A stretch of DNA of 17,915 nucleotides from an uncultured Mycoplasmatota bacterium (GTDB lineage Bacteria; Bacillota_I; Bacilli_A; RF39; UBA660): NCBI GenBank assembly GCA_900556025.1, contig USNG01000032.1:1-17915 (forward strand). Reading direction: 5' to 3'. Of this stretch, positions 6,673 through 14,263 are shown piece after piece. A program made the position numbers and the translations under genes. Under the pieces are notes generated by a model that was not told the origin of the DNA, made no database searches, and saw nothing but the letters and a program-made list of their open reading frames with translations. Numbering within the stretch: position 1 is the first letter of the stretch; every line of letters starts with the position of its first letter.

Positions 6673-8347
6673 CTTCATTACTAACATCTAATATCATAGG
6701 TATAATAATAGGTCTTCTACCAGTTAATTCTATAACATAAGAATTAATTTCTAATATAATTCTATTTTTTAAATCAGTTAAAGTAAAATTATCTTTTTCA
6801 AGTTCATTTAAAGTAACTACATTAGTCTTATTTTGAATTTGTTTAATTAAATCTTGATTATCATTAACAACTACAAATCCACGAGTAGTTATATTAGGTT
6901 CAATTAACATTTTTTTATTTTTTAAATCTATATTTAATATAACAATTAATACTCCATCTGTAGACATAATTTTTCTATCTTTAATTATAGATACTCCAAC
7001 ATCACCAATTCTACTTCCATCTACATATATATCATTTATAGGAATACTTCCTTTTCTATATACTTTACCATTTTTCATAGCAAGTATATCTCCATTTTTG
7101 TTAATGAATGTGTTTTCTTTTGGTACTCCACATAATGTAGCTAAATTAGCATGAGAAGAAAGCATTCTATATTCACCATGCATAGGTGTAAAATAAGCTG
7201 GTTTAACAAGTCTTAATAATAGTTTTAATTCTTCTTGTCTAGCATGCCCACTTGTATGAACATTAGATTCACTAGCATTTGTATATACTTTAGCGCCTTT
7301 TAAATATAGTTTATTTATAATTCTATTAATAGACATAGCATTTCCTGGAATAGGTGAACTAGAGAATATAACTGTATCACTTGGCATTAAAGTAATATTT
7401 CTATCATTTCCATTAGCAATTCTAGATAAAGCAGCTAAAGGTTCTCCTTGAGATCCAGTACATAATAAACATACTTTAGAAGGTTCCATCTTATTAGCTT
7501 CTTCGCTACTAATAAACATATCTTTATCTTTAATATACCCAAATTCAGTAGCAATCTCTATACTATTATTCATACTTCTTCCAAAAACAACAATTTTTCT
7601 ATTGTTTTCTTTACAAGTTTGAACTATATGAGTAATTCTATATATATTACTAGCAAATGTAGCTAAAATAATTCTAGAATTAGTATTTTCAGCAAATATT
7701 TCACCTAAAGCTTCATCAACTACAGATTCACTATTAGAAAACCCAGGCAATAATGCATTAGTAGAATCACTCATTAATAAAGTAACACCTCTATTACCAA
7801 TATCAGCTATTTTACCCATATTAGCAACTGGTCCAATTGGAGTAAAATCAAATTTAAAGTCTCCAGTTTCAACAATAGTACCATTCACAGTATGTATAGC
7901 CATTCCAAATGAATCTGGAATAGAGTGAGTAGTAGTAAAGAATTCTATATCGAAATTTTTAGTTTTAATATTTAATTCTTCATTAACTGTCACAACATTA
8001 GGACATGGTATATTCTTTTCTGATAATTTTTTCTTAATTAATTTTTCTGCAACTCTAGGAGCATAAATAGTTGGTATAGATATATTTTGCAATAAAAATG
8101 GTATTCCACCAATATGATCTTCATGTCCATGAGTAATTATTAATCCTTTAATTTTATCTTGCATGTTTTTAAGAACAGTGTAATCTGCTAAAACATAATC
8201 AATTCCCATTAAATCATCTTCTGGAAACATAACTCCACAATCTATAATAAATAACTCATCTTCATGCATTACAACATACATATTTTTTCCAACTTCACCC
8301 AAGCCACCTAAAGCACAGACTAAAGTTTCTTTGTCTTCACTATTCAT
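6653..8347 (-). CDS. rnj: Ribonuclease J
   Basis: A metallo-beta-lactamase/beta-CASP ribonuclease: N-terminal LGGLGEVGKNMYV, the zinc motif HGHEDHIGG at 73-81 (H73, H75, D77, H78), further ligands in TTTHSIPDSFG (H141) and TGDFKFD (D163), then the beta-CASP region with LMSDSTNALLPGFS, LLCTGSQGEPLAALSRIA, TSGHARQEEL and the C-terminal-side FTPMHGEYRML. The length of 564 aa matches B. subtilis RNase J1/J2 (about 555). RNase J has 5'-to-3' exonuclease and endonuclease activity in mRNA decay and rRNA maturation. All catalytic residues are present, so J1-like activity is expected. AAGGGA (plus 8355-8360) precedes the ATG by seven bases. It is monocistronic, with its own promoter and the shared terminator. 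Confidence 0.96.
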   Translation of the reverse strand: MNSEDKETLVCALGGLGEVGKNMYVVMHEDELFIIDCGVMFPEDDLMGIDYVLADYTVLKNMQDKIKGLIITHGHEDHIGGIPFLLQNISIPTIYAPRVAEKLIKKKLSEKNIPCPNVVTVNEELNIKTKNFDIEFFTTTHSIPDSFGMAIHTVNGTIVETGDFKFDFTPIGPVANMGKIADIGNRGVTLLMSDSTNALLPGFSNSESVVDEALGEIFAENTNSRIILATFASNIYRITHIVQTCKENNRKIVVFGRSMNNSIEIATEFGYIKDKDMFISSEEANKMEPSKVCLLCTGSQGEPLAALSRIANGNDRNITLMPSDTVIFSSSPIPGNAMSINRIINKLYLKGAKVYTNASESNVHTSGHARQEELKLLLRLVKPAYFTPMHGEYRMLSSHANLATLCGVPKENTFINKNGDILAMKNGKVYRKGSIPINDIYVDGSRIGDVGVSIIKDRKIMSTDGVLIVILNIDLKNKKMLIEPNITTRGFVVVNDNQDLIKQIQNKTNVVTLNELEKDNFTLTDLKNRIILEINSYVIELTGRRPIIIPMILDVSNEEKISNE

Positions 8348-8383
8348 AATATCATTCCCTTCGAAAAGTTAAATAACTGAGTA

Positions 8384-8413
8384 CATTATATCAAAAAATA
8401 TTAAATTTGTCCA
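8384..8413 (-). promoter_or_regulatory. Promoter of RNase J
   Basis: On the minus strand TGGACA (plus 8408-8413) and TATAAT (plus 8384-8389) are 18 bp apart, and TGA directly precedes the -10 to give an extended -10. This is the best-formed mRNA promoter in the left half of the window. Confidence 0.75.
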
Positions 8414-8429
8414 TATTTAACAATTTGAT

Positions 8430-8442
8430 TGATTATTAATCA
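8430..8442. promoter_or_regulatory. Palindrome in the divergent RNase J / FNT intergenic region
   Basis: TGATTA-T-TAATCA, a perfect 6-1-6 inverted repeat, lies between the RNase J -35 and the channel gene, next to a possible forward -35 TTGATT (8425-8430). It could be an operator, but short palindromes are common in A/T-rich DNA. Confidence 0.3.
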
Positions 8443-8474
8443 TATTTATGTAATTATTAATATAGGTGATGTAT

Positions 8475-9110
8475 ATGAAAAAGAAAATAAAAAAATATGT
8501 TGATTCTTTATTAAAAGGTGTCTATGCAGGATTTATGATAGGTATTGGAGCAATAGCTTTTTTAAGTTTAGAAAATAAAGTATTAGGTTCATTTTTCTTT
8601 TCAATTGGCTTATTAACTATTTGCATGTATGCAATGAATCTATATACTGGTAAAGTAGGCTATATTTTGATTAATAAAATTGAGTATATTTATGAATTAT
8701 TACTAGGATTATTAGGCAATTTTATAGGTACTTTTATAATTGGAAAACTAATACTTTTAACAAGAGTATCAAATATAAATGAAAAAGCATTATCTTTAGT
8801 TAATATAAAACTAAATGATAATTTATTAAGTATATTTATATTATCTATTTTTTGTGGAATACTTATGTATATAGCAGTAAATAATTATAAAAAAGTTGGT
8901 ACTGAAATAGGAAAATATATTGGAATATTTATGTGTGTAATGACATTTATATTATGTGGATTTGAACACTGTATAGCAAATATGGCATACATAACTATAG
9001 CAAATGCATGGTCTTGGAAAGCTTTACTTTATGTATTAATAATGATACTTGGAAATTCATTAGGAGCAATTTTAATTGCATATTTTTACAACTTATATTA
9101 CAAAAATTAA
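8475..9110 (+). CDS. Formate/nitrite transporter family channel
   Basis: A six-helix membrane protein (211 aa) of the FocA/NirC/FNT family. Hallmarks are GVYAGFMIGIGAIAF in the first helix, NLYTGKVGY in the second (omega-loop position), LGNFIGT in the third, the family signature GFEHCIANMAYI with the central pore histidine (H165 counting from ATG 8475), and GNSLGA in the last helix. Members conduct formate, nitrite, hydrosulfide or acetate as pentamers. The pore residues do not let me pick the anion. I chose ATG 8475: AGGTG (8464-8468) is spaced correctly for it, while GTG 8466 and ATG 8469 overlap that site. It stands alone; no formate-lyase or nitrite-reductase gene is adjacent. Only a weak long-loop inverted repeat follows (9110-9148). 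Confidence 0.9.
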   Translation: MKKKIKKYVDSLLKGVYAGFMIGIGAIAFLSLENKVLGSFFFSIGLLTICMYAMNLYTGKVGYILINKIEYIYELLLGLLGNFIGTFIIGKLILLTRVSNINEKALSLVNIKLNDNLLSIFILSIFCGILMYIAVNNYKKVGTEIGKYIGIFMCVMTFILCGFEHCIANMAYITIANAWSWKALLYVLIMILGNSLGAILIAYFYNLYYKN

Positions 9111-9180
9111 AAAAGTTTAAAGAAAAAGTAGTGTTTTGAAAACTTTTTGCGAATTATATTAGTAGAGGGAGGTTAATATA

Positions 9181-9840
9181 ATGAAAAACAAAAAGTTTTT
9201 TTTATTTGCAATTTTTTTGATTTTTACATCAAAATTATCAGCAGAAACATTCATATTTGAATATAGTGAATGGTCAGAAAATTATCCAAAAGGAGTAGAT
9301 GAATGGATAGTAGAAAGTGAAGAAAGGTATAAATGGACAGATGGAGAAGATATAACAGAAGAATACTATAGTAGTTATAAAGAAGGTTATTATAAATTAG
9401 AAAATGATCATAAAACTTATTATAGATATATAACAAATGATGCAGTTGTAGTAGATTCTCAAAATAATTTCATCAGTGATTTAAATTATTGTGTAAAAGA
9501 AAAATGTTACATAATTAAACTTGATAAATATAGAAATATTGAAGAAGAACCTGAAGTTCCAGAAGAACCAGAAGAGCCTGAAACACCTAAGACTCCAGAA
9601 AAACCAGAAAGTCCTACAACGCCTGAAACTCCAGAAAAACCAAAAGAACCAGAAGAACCAGAAGAACCAGAAGAAGAAATAATCTATAATCCAAAGACTG
9701 CTGATAATATTTTATATTATGATATATTATTATTTTTATGCTTAACTTCTATAGTAATAGTGATGTATAAACAAAAAATAATTCTAGTTTTGTCGAATCG
9801 ATTTAAAAAAATCAAAAATCATTGTAATATTGAATCATGA
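9181..9840 (+). CDS. Secreted/anchored surface protein with Pro-Glu stalk
   Basis: Residues 1-21 form a signal peptide (basic start, Phe/Ile-rich core, cleavage after KLSA). A Tyr/Glu-rich domain of about 95 residues follows, with a Cys pair (C104, C109). Then comes a Pro/Glu/Thr stalk (121-166) built from PEEP, PETP and PEKP units, then NPKTAD (170-175), one membrane helix (about 178-196) and a basic tail of about 23 residues. NPKTAD before a hydrophobic segment resembles NPKTG/LPxTG sorting signals, but the tail is long for sortase cleavage, so a plain single-pass membrane protein is equally likely. GGGAGG (9167-9172) precedes the ATG. The TGA stop overlaps the ATG of a sigma factor gene (ATGA), so the products are coupled. 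This context suggests a sensor or anti-sigma role (inference). No enzymatic motif is seen. Confidence 0.82.
   Translation: MKNKKFFLFAIFLIFTSKLSAETFIFEYSEWSENYPKGVDEWIVESEERYKWTDGEDITEEYYSSYKEGYYKLENDHKTYYRYITNDAVVVDSQNNFISDLNYCVKEKCYIIKLDKYRNIEEEPEVPEEPEEPETPKTPEKPESPTTPETPEKPKEPEEPEEPEEEIIYNPKTADNILYYDILLFLCLTSIVIVMYKQKIILVLSNRFKKIKNHCNIES
9541..9678 (+). repeat. In-gene Pro-Glu repeat (wall-spanning stalk)
   Basis: Imperfect 9- and 12-base units encoding PEEP/PETP/PEKP (codons CCA, CCT, GAA) in the 9181-9840 gene. Such stalks usually hold a domain away from the membrane, and the repeats are prone to length variation. Confidence 0.75.
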
Positions 9841-10472
9841 ATCAAGAAATATATATGAGAATAAAAGAACAAGAAAACTTGATTTATAATATTGCACATA
9901 GATATAGTTCTGGATATAACTTAGAAGATCTATATCAATCTGGAGTAATTGGTGTTATAAAAGCTTGTAAAAAATATGATAAAAGTTTTAATACTAAATT
10001 TTCCACATATGCTTACGATTACATTTTAGGAGAAATCGTAGATTTTATAAGAAAGGATAGGAATATAATAATTAGTGAAGAAAATTTTAGGATTTATAAA
10101 AAATATCAAAAAGTTAGAGAGCTTTTAAATGCTAAATATGAAAGAGAAGCAACATTTAGTGAAATATGTTCTTTTATGGAAATGAAAGAGGGTGATTTGT
10201 TAAAAATTATTCAAAGTGTTGCATTCACTAAAAGTTATGAACCTACAGATGATAATCAAACATTTTATGAAGAAGACTATGATACTAAACTATATGTAAG
10301 TGAAATGTTAGAGTCATTAAATGATTTTGATAAATCACTTATTAGTTGTAGATATTATCAAGGTTTAACACAAAGTGAAACAGCAGATACTTTAGGAGTA
10401 TCACAAGTAAAAGTTTCAAGACAAGAAAAACTTATTTTAAGTAGAATAAGAGCAAATACCTTGTCACAATAA
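9837..10472 (+). CDS. Sigma-70 family factor, SigF/SigB-like
   Basis: A 211-aa sigma factor. Region 2 spans about 15-75, with DLYQSGVIGVIKACKKYD and FNTKFSTYAYDYILGEIVDF followed by IRKDR. A short region 3-like segment spans about 85-130 and region 4 about 155-205, where LTQSETADTLGVSQVKVSRQ is the helix-turn-helix. VSQVKVSRQEKLIL resembles the SigF/SigG/SigB group rather than ECF factors, which also lack region 3. The ATG overlaps the stop of the membrane protein gene (ATGA) and has no Shine-Dalgarno of its own, so translation should depend on the upstream gene. It likely directs a small stress, envelope or developmental regulon. No SpoIIAB/RsbW-type anti-sigma gene is nearby, which makes the membrane protein the obvious candidate regulator (inference). 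Confidence 0.92.
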   Translation: MNQEIYMRIKEQENLIYNIAHRYSSGYNLEDLYQSGVIGVIKACKKYDKSFNTKFSTYAYDYILGEIVDFIRKDRNIIISEENFRIYKKYQKVRELLNAKYEREATFSEICSFMEMKEGDLLKIIQSVAFTKSYEPTDDNQTFYEEDYDTKLYVSEMLESLNDFDKSLISCRYYQGLTQSETADTLGVSQVKVSRQEKLILSRIRANTLSQ

Positions 10473-10501
10473 AAGCCACTAAAATTACTTAGTAGCTTTT
10501 T
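10471..10501. terminator. Bidirectional terminator after the sigma factor gene
   Basis: Stem AAAAGC-C-ACTAA (10471-10482) pairs with TTAGT-A-GCTTTT (10489-10500), with one C-A mismatch, then T. The minus-strand gene ends inside it (stop at 10485-10487), so it may serve both convergent genes. Confidence 0.75.
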
Positions 10502-11120
10502 TCTTTTTAATTTCAGATAATATAAAACTTAATACAGCAAGAACAACACCAACTATTATAATAAAACTAATATCAATTGTAAGTTCTTTTTTAATTTCAG
10601 TTTCATCTAATATTTTAAAAGAATTAATTGTATTATTATAAACTTCATTATCATCTTTTATCTCTGATTCAGAAGAATATAAATAAGTTATAATATATTT
10701 TCCTGTTGTAAATACATTTCCTCTTTGATATGTATCTTTACCAGTTATTTCTTTAGTAGGCCAATATAAATCATATTGTAATGAATAATAGTCACCAATT
10801 TTATTTTTAAATATTTTAGATACAGTAACATCAACATTATATTCTTCTAAAGCAGTATTAATGTTATGTTCTAAATATTTTTTTTGATTTAAAATATCAT
10901 TTTCAGTATAGTCTTTTACAGAATATTTATTATCATTATTGTCAACAGTTACAACTATATAATCATCATTATTAGTCCATTTAAATATTCTATTATCATC
11001 ATCATTAGTTTCTATTTCATATCCATTTGGAATATCAATCTTAAAGTATTCATTTTCAAAAGCATATACACTAGTAATACTAAAAAGTATTACAAAAAAC
11101 ACAAAAATTATTTTTTTCAT
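10485..11120 (-). CDS. Secreted domain with C-terminal membrane anchor
   Basis: Not a family I can name. From ATG 11120 the product is 211 aa: signal peptide 1-20 (MKKIIFVFFV then a hydrophobic core, cleavage after SVYA), an extracellular mixed domain about 21-178 starting FENEYFKIDIPNGYEIE, and one C-terminal membrane helix (about 182-203) with a Lys-rich cytoplasmic tail KKKKATK. The FKIDIPNGYE opening and the later SLQYDL strand recall small secreted PsbP-like folds, but this is only a resemblance. I prefer ATG 11120 to the in-frame ATG at 11132 because GAGG (plus 11127-11130) then sits six bases upstream and the signal peptide is standard. The gene is divergent from 11227-11952. Confidence 0.78.
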   Translation of the reverse strand: MKKIIFVFFVILFSITSVYAFENEYFKIDIPNGYEIETNDDDNRIFKWTNNDDYIVVTVDNNDNKYSVKDYTENDILNQKKYLEHNINTALEEYNVDVTVSKIFKNKIGDYYSLQYDLYWPTKEITGKDTYQRGNVFTTGKYIITYLYSSESEIKDDNEVYNNTINSFKILDETEIKKELTIDISFIIIVGVVLAVLSFILSEIKKKKATK

Positions 11121-11137
11121 AATTCGCCTCATGAAAT

Positions 11138-11143
11138 ATTATA
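11138..11143 (-). promoter_or_regulatory. -10 element of the 10485-11120 gene
   Basis: TATAAT on the minus strand (plus ATTATA), 18 bp before the chosen start. The -35 position (plus 11161-11166, TTTATT) is weak and touches the palindrome at 11164-11177. Confidence 0.45.
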
Positions 11144-11163
11144 ACTGAAAAAACATAAAAAAT

Positions 11164-11177
11164 AAATGAAATCATTT
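11164..11177. promoter_or_regulatory. Palindrome between divergent promoters (operator candidate)
   Basis: AAATGA-AA-TCATTT is a perfect inverted repeat. It overlaps the -35 regions of both divergent promoters (plus 11175-11180; minus 11161-11166), a placement expected of a shared repressor site. Binding is inferred only. Confidence 0.4.
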
Positions 11178-11203
11178 ACTTTTAAAACAAATAACTATAT
11201 AAT
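11175..11203 (+). promoter_or_regulatory. Promoter of the 11227-11952 gene
   Basis: TTTACT (11175-11180) and TATAAT (11198-11203) with a 17-bp spacer, 24 bp before the ATG. Confidence 0.65.
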
Positions 11204-11226
11204 TAAACTATATTTAGGAGTTTAAT

Positions 11227-11952
11227 ATGAAGAAAGTAGTTAAAATTTTTATATTTATATTCATTATTTTGTTAGTATTTTCAGCTATAGTGTATATAGA
11301 TTATTTTTGTGTAAAAAATAAAAATATTGCTCCTAAAATTGCATTAAAATCAGAAATAAATTCAGAAACAACTGAATATAAAGCAATATTTTATAAAGTG
11401 TGGTATTGTAATAGTAATAAGAAATATATGATTGGAAGTTATGATGATGATTCATCTATTTGTCCAATTAAATATATTTATGACGAAAATGGATATTATA
11501 GTAATCCACAAGATATAAAAATATCAAAAAGAGATATTGAAGTAATGACTGATAATGGTTATTATACAAGTGAAATGATAGATGGTTTCAAAACAGATGA
11601 AGAAGTAGAAAATGCTGTATATGTAGCTTATAATTATGGAAAGACTTTATATAAAAATGTAACAGATAATAATAACACTAAACTAAAAAGTGCTGATGGT
11701 TATAATCTAGTTGTATTCCCAGAATTTGAAAGTGATAATAATGATAAATATTCATGGGTATATAATTTTGATGATGAGAGTAAATACTATTGTGTTAAAA
11801 CTGAAAGCGGTAAAACATTTTATTCAAGCTATTTAGATAAAAAATGTATTGCATTTGTTCAGTTAACTTTAGATTCTAAATGGTGTAACTTATACAAAAA
11901 ATCAACTATTGTTTATAATAAAGATAAAGTTAAAAACTTATGTGAAGAGTAG
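11227..11952 (+). CDS. Membrane-anchored extracytoplasmic protein (241 aa)
   Basis: Not recognised. A basic start and one hydrophobic helix (about 5-26) without a clear cleavage site suggest an N-terminal anchor, leaving about 215 residues outside. The outer part is rich in Asp, Asn, Tyr and Lys and has seven cysteines (C28, C61, C79 and four in the last third, in YYCVKT, KKCIAF, KWCNLY and NLCEE), so disulfides are possible. AGGAG (11216-11220) precedes the ATG. It is monocistronic, with its own promoter and a terminator that includes the stop codon. It is divergent from another anchored protein and may be co-regulated with it through the palindrome between them. Confidence 0.75.
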   Translation: MKKVVKIFIFIFIILLVFSAIVYIDYFCVKNKNIAPKIALKSEINSETTEYKAIFYKVWYCNSNKKYMIGSYDDDSSICPIKYIYDENGYYSNPQDIKISKRDIEVMTDNGYYTSEMIDGFKTDEEVENAVYVAYNYGKTLYKNVTDNNNTKLKSADGYNLVVFPEFESDNNDKYSWVYNFDDESKYYCVKTESGKTFYSSYLDKKCIAFVQLTLDSKWCNLYKKSTIVYNKDKVKNLCEE

Positions 11953-11966
11953 TAATACTCTTTTTT
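11945..11966 (+). terminator. Intrinsic terminator after 11227-11952
   Basis: Perfect 7-bp stem AAGAGTA (11945-11951) / TACTCTT (11956-11962) with loop GTAA, then T to 11966. The TAG stop (11950-11952) is part of the hairpin. Confidence 0.88.
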
Positions 11967-11987
11967 CTTGTTTAAACAACACTTACG

Positions 11988-11996
11988 TGATATAAT
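11988..11996 (+). promoter_or_regulatory. Extended -10 promoter of the cdsA-rseP operon
   Basis: TGATATAAT (TATAAT at 11991-11996). The predicted transcription start near 12003 leaves only about 10 nt of leader, which rules out the upstream TTG and ATG candidates for cdsA and supports ATG 12013. Confidence 0.65.
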
Positions 11997-12012
11997 GTTT
12001 ATGGTGAAAAAT

Positions 12013-12807
12013 ATGAAACAAAGAGTAATAAGTGCAATAGTTGCATTAATAATTGTAATTCCATTAGTAATATTAGGTGGCTATCCATATTATATAGGAG
12101 TAGGACTTTTATCACTAATAGGATTTATGGAAATAATTAAAGTTAGAAATAGAAAAAACATTATTCCTAATATAAATGTAGCAATTTCTTTAATTGGATA
12201 TATATTACTTGTAGCATTTTCAGTAGTTAATAGTACATCATTTCTAATTGACTATAGATTACTTGTAATTGTATTCTTATTATGTTTTGTTCCTTTAATT
12301 ATCAATAATAAAGGAAAATATGATGTAGATGATGCATTCTTTTTAGTCACTTCTATTATATTTTTAGGTGTATCTTTTAGATATTTAATTATAGTAAGAA
12401 ATTCAAATATTCATTATTTAATTTATATTTTATTGACTACAATTATGTCTGATACATTTGCTCATTTCTTTGGAACAAGGATTGGTAGAGTAAAACTATG
12501 TCCAAATGTATCACCTAATAAAACAGTAGAAGGAATGATTGGTGGTACAATATTTGGTACATTTATTCCTACAGTATATTTTTTAACATTTATTAGTCAA
12601 AGTGCAAATGTATTCTTGACTATAGTAATGTCATTAACATTATCATTAATAGCTCAATTTGGAGATTTAGTATTTTCAGCAATTAAGAGAAAATATGGTG
12701 TTAAGGATTATGGAAATATTATGCCTGGACACGGCGGTGTATTAGATAGATTAGACAGTACAATATTTGCAATACTAGCATTTGCTTTCTTTGCATCATT
12801 CTTCTAG
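12013..12807 (+). CDS. cdsA: Phosphatidate cytidylyltransferase (CDP-diglyceride synthase)
   Basis: CdsA makes CDP-diacylglycerol from phosphatidate and CTP at the membrane, the branch point for phosphatidylglycerol and cardiolipin. The 264-aa protein opens MKQRVISAIV, as CdsA proteins do, and has seven or eight membrane helices. It carries SDTFAHFFG (about 146-154), SPNKTVEG (167-174) and the family signature from FGDLVFSAIKRKYGVKDYG into PGHGGVLDRLDS (216-249), including the catalytic Asp residues. ATG 12013 is chosen because GGTGA (12003-12007) is placed for it, the promoter lies just upstream, and it matches the family N-terminus. rseP follows 12 bp downstream, the arrangement conserved in Firmicutes, although the uppS and dxr genes that often flank it are absent here. 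Confidence 0.96.
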   Translation: MKQRVISAIVALIIVIPLVILGGYPYYIGVGLLSLIGFMEIIKVRNRKNIIPNINVAISLIGYILLVAFSVVNSTSFLIDYRLLVIVFLLCFVPLIINNKGKYDVDDAFFLVTSIIFLGVSFRYLIIVRNSNIHYLIYILLTTIMSDTFAHFFGTRIGRVKLCPNVSPNKTVEGMIGGTIFGTFIPTVYFLTFISQSANVFLTIVMSLTLSLIAQFGDLVFSAIKRKYGVKDYGNIMPGHGGVLDRLDSTIFAILAFAFFASFF

Positions 12808-12819
12808 GAGGAAATTTAA

Positions 12820-13878
12820 ATGAACTTTATTATTACAATACTAATATTATTCATAATGTTAGGATTAATTATATCAATCCATGAATTTGGACATTTTATT
12901 GCTGCTAAAAAAAGTGGAGTATATGTAGAAGAATTCTCATTAGGAATGGGACCACTTATTAAGCAATTTAAACCTAAAAAAAGTGAAACAAAATATTCAT
13001 TAAGAGCATTTCCTATTGGTGGATATGTAGCTATGGCTGAAAGAGAAATGAAAGGTTCTAAAATAAAAAAAGATAGAGTTTTAGAAAATAAAGGTTTCTT
13101 AAAGAATTTATGGGTTATGGCTAATGGAATTATTTTTAATTGCTTTTTAGCAATACTATTATTCTTTATTAGTGGTCTTTTATATGGAAAACCAATTAGT
13201 GAAGTTAAAATTGGAGAAGTAATTGAAGGCAAAGCTGCTTATAATGCAGGACTTGAAGCAGGAGATAAAATTTTAGAAATAAATGGAGTAGAAATTGAAA
13301 CTTGGGATGATTTCACTTTAGAAGCATCAGCTAAAAAATTACAAAAAGAATATGTATTTAAAGTAGAAAAGCCAGATGGGAAAGTTGAATCATACAAAGT
13401 AGTACCAGAAGTTGTTAAGGAAAATGGGGAAGAAATTCGTGTATTTGGAATTAAATCTTCAGGGACAACATTCAAGAAAGGATTTGGTAGTGCTGTAAGC
13501 TATGCATTTACAGGTTTCTATGAAACAACAACAACTATTTTTAAAATACTAGGTTCATTATTTACAGGAGACGTATCTATTAAAAACTTAAGTGGACCAG
13601 TAGGTATTTATTCAGTTGTTGATCAAGTCAAATCACAAGGCATTCAAACACTAATATATTTAACTGCATATTTAAGTATAAATGTTGCTATTATTAACTT
13701 AGTACCAATTCCAGTATTTGATGGTGGAAGAATATTAATTTTAGCAATAGAAAAAATTACTAAAAAACGTGCGAGTGAAGATTTAGAATTAAAATTAAAT
13801 TATATAGGTTTTGGAATAATGATATTGCTATTTGTATTTATTACATTTAATGATATAATAAGACTCGTGGTGAAGTAG
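12820..13878 (+). CDS. rseP: Site-2 intramembrane metalloprotease RseP (RasP/YluC)
   Basis: A site-2 protease that cuts membrane-embedded substrates such as anti-sigma factors and remnant signal peptides. The zinc motif HEFGH is at 21-25 in the first helix, and the third ligand is D301 in NLVPIPVFDGG (293-303). A single PDZ domain spans about 122-200, with the GLEAGDKILEINGVEIETW core at 144-162. The conserved NLSGPVGI is at 256-263. FPIGGYVAM (64-72) follows the first helix, as in all RseP proteins. The length of 352 aa is typical. TAGGAGG just after the cdsA stop gives a strong ribosome binding site. The next gene begins 1 bp after the stop. A membrane protein paired with a sigma factor at 9181-10472 would be a possible target (inference). 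Confidence 0.96.
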   Translation: MNFIITILILFIMLGLIISIHEFGHFIAAKKSGVYVEEFSLGMGPLIKQFKPKKSETKYSLRAFPIGGYVAMAEREMKGSKIKKDRVLENKGFLKNLWVMANGIIFNCFLAILLFFISGLLYGKPISEVKIGEVIEGKAAYNAGLEAGDKILEINGVEIETWDDFTLEASAKKLQKEYVFKVEKPDGKVESYKVVPEVVKENGEEIRVFGIKSSGTTFKKGFGSAVSYAFTGFYETTTTIFKILGSLFTGDVSIKNLSGPVGIYSVVDQVKSQGIQTLIYLTAYLSINVAIINLVPIPVFDGGRILILAIEKITKKRASEDLELKLNYIGFGIMILLFVFITFNDIIRLVVK

Positions 13879-13879
13879 C

Positions 13880-14251
13880 ATGAAGAATGAATATCTTGAC
13901 AATAAAGTAGTGCTAAAATATTGTAAAGATTACTACAGAATAATAAATGAAGAATTTAGTGAATTAGATTATATGAGTGATAAAGTTATTGAAGTATATC
14001 AATCATTTATATTCTCAATAAATATAAAAAGTAAAACTGATTTAAAGAAAATAAAAGATTTAAACGATGCTGTAGCAAGATATTTTGATGACAGAGAATT
14101 TAAAACAATTCTAACTAATTTTTTGGTGTCTTTAAAAATATCTAAAAAAGAAACAGATGTCATCGGAGCAATAGCTAATGCTATTATTAATGAATTTAAG
14201 AAGTATACTGAAGGATATACAAGAAATCTGTATATTCCAAAGTGGATTTAG
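13880..14251 (+). CDS. Hypothetical helical protein (123 aa)
   Basis: Not recognised. The sequence is predicted largely alpha-helical, charged and soluble, with no signal peptide or membrane helix and no obvious catalytic motif. A moderately conserved-looking run EFKTILTNFLVSLKISKKET lies near residue 73-92, and the C-terminus ends in LYIPKWI. It starts 1 bp after the rseP stop, with GGTGA (13869-13873) inside the end of rseP as ribosome binding site, so it is translationally coupled to rseP. An HD-domain gene follows after 12 bp. Confidence 0.75.
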   Translation: MKNEYLDNKVVLKYCKDYYRIINEEFSELDYMSDKVIEVYQSFIFSINIKSKTDLKKIKDLNDAVARYFDDREFKTILTNFLVSLKISKKETDVIGAIANAIINEFKKYTEGYTRNLYIPKWI

Positions 14252-14263
14252 AAGTGAGATGTT

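Noticed and set aside
9110..9148. Terminator after the formate/nitrite channel gene
   Set aside because: The inverted repeat AAAAAGTTT/AAACTTTTT is pure A/T-biased with a 21-nt loop, too weak to call.
11968..12003. Upstream TTG and ATG starts for cdsA
   Set aside because: They lie inside or before the extended -10 promoter and lack a ribosome binding site; the family N-terminus matches ATG 12013.
12816..13475. Minus-strand open frames opposite rseP
   Set aside because: rseP is certain from HEFGH, PDZ and NLVPIPVFDGG; the reverse frames are compositional artefacts.
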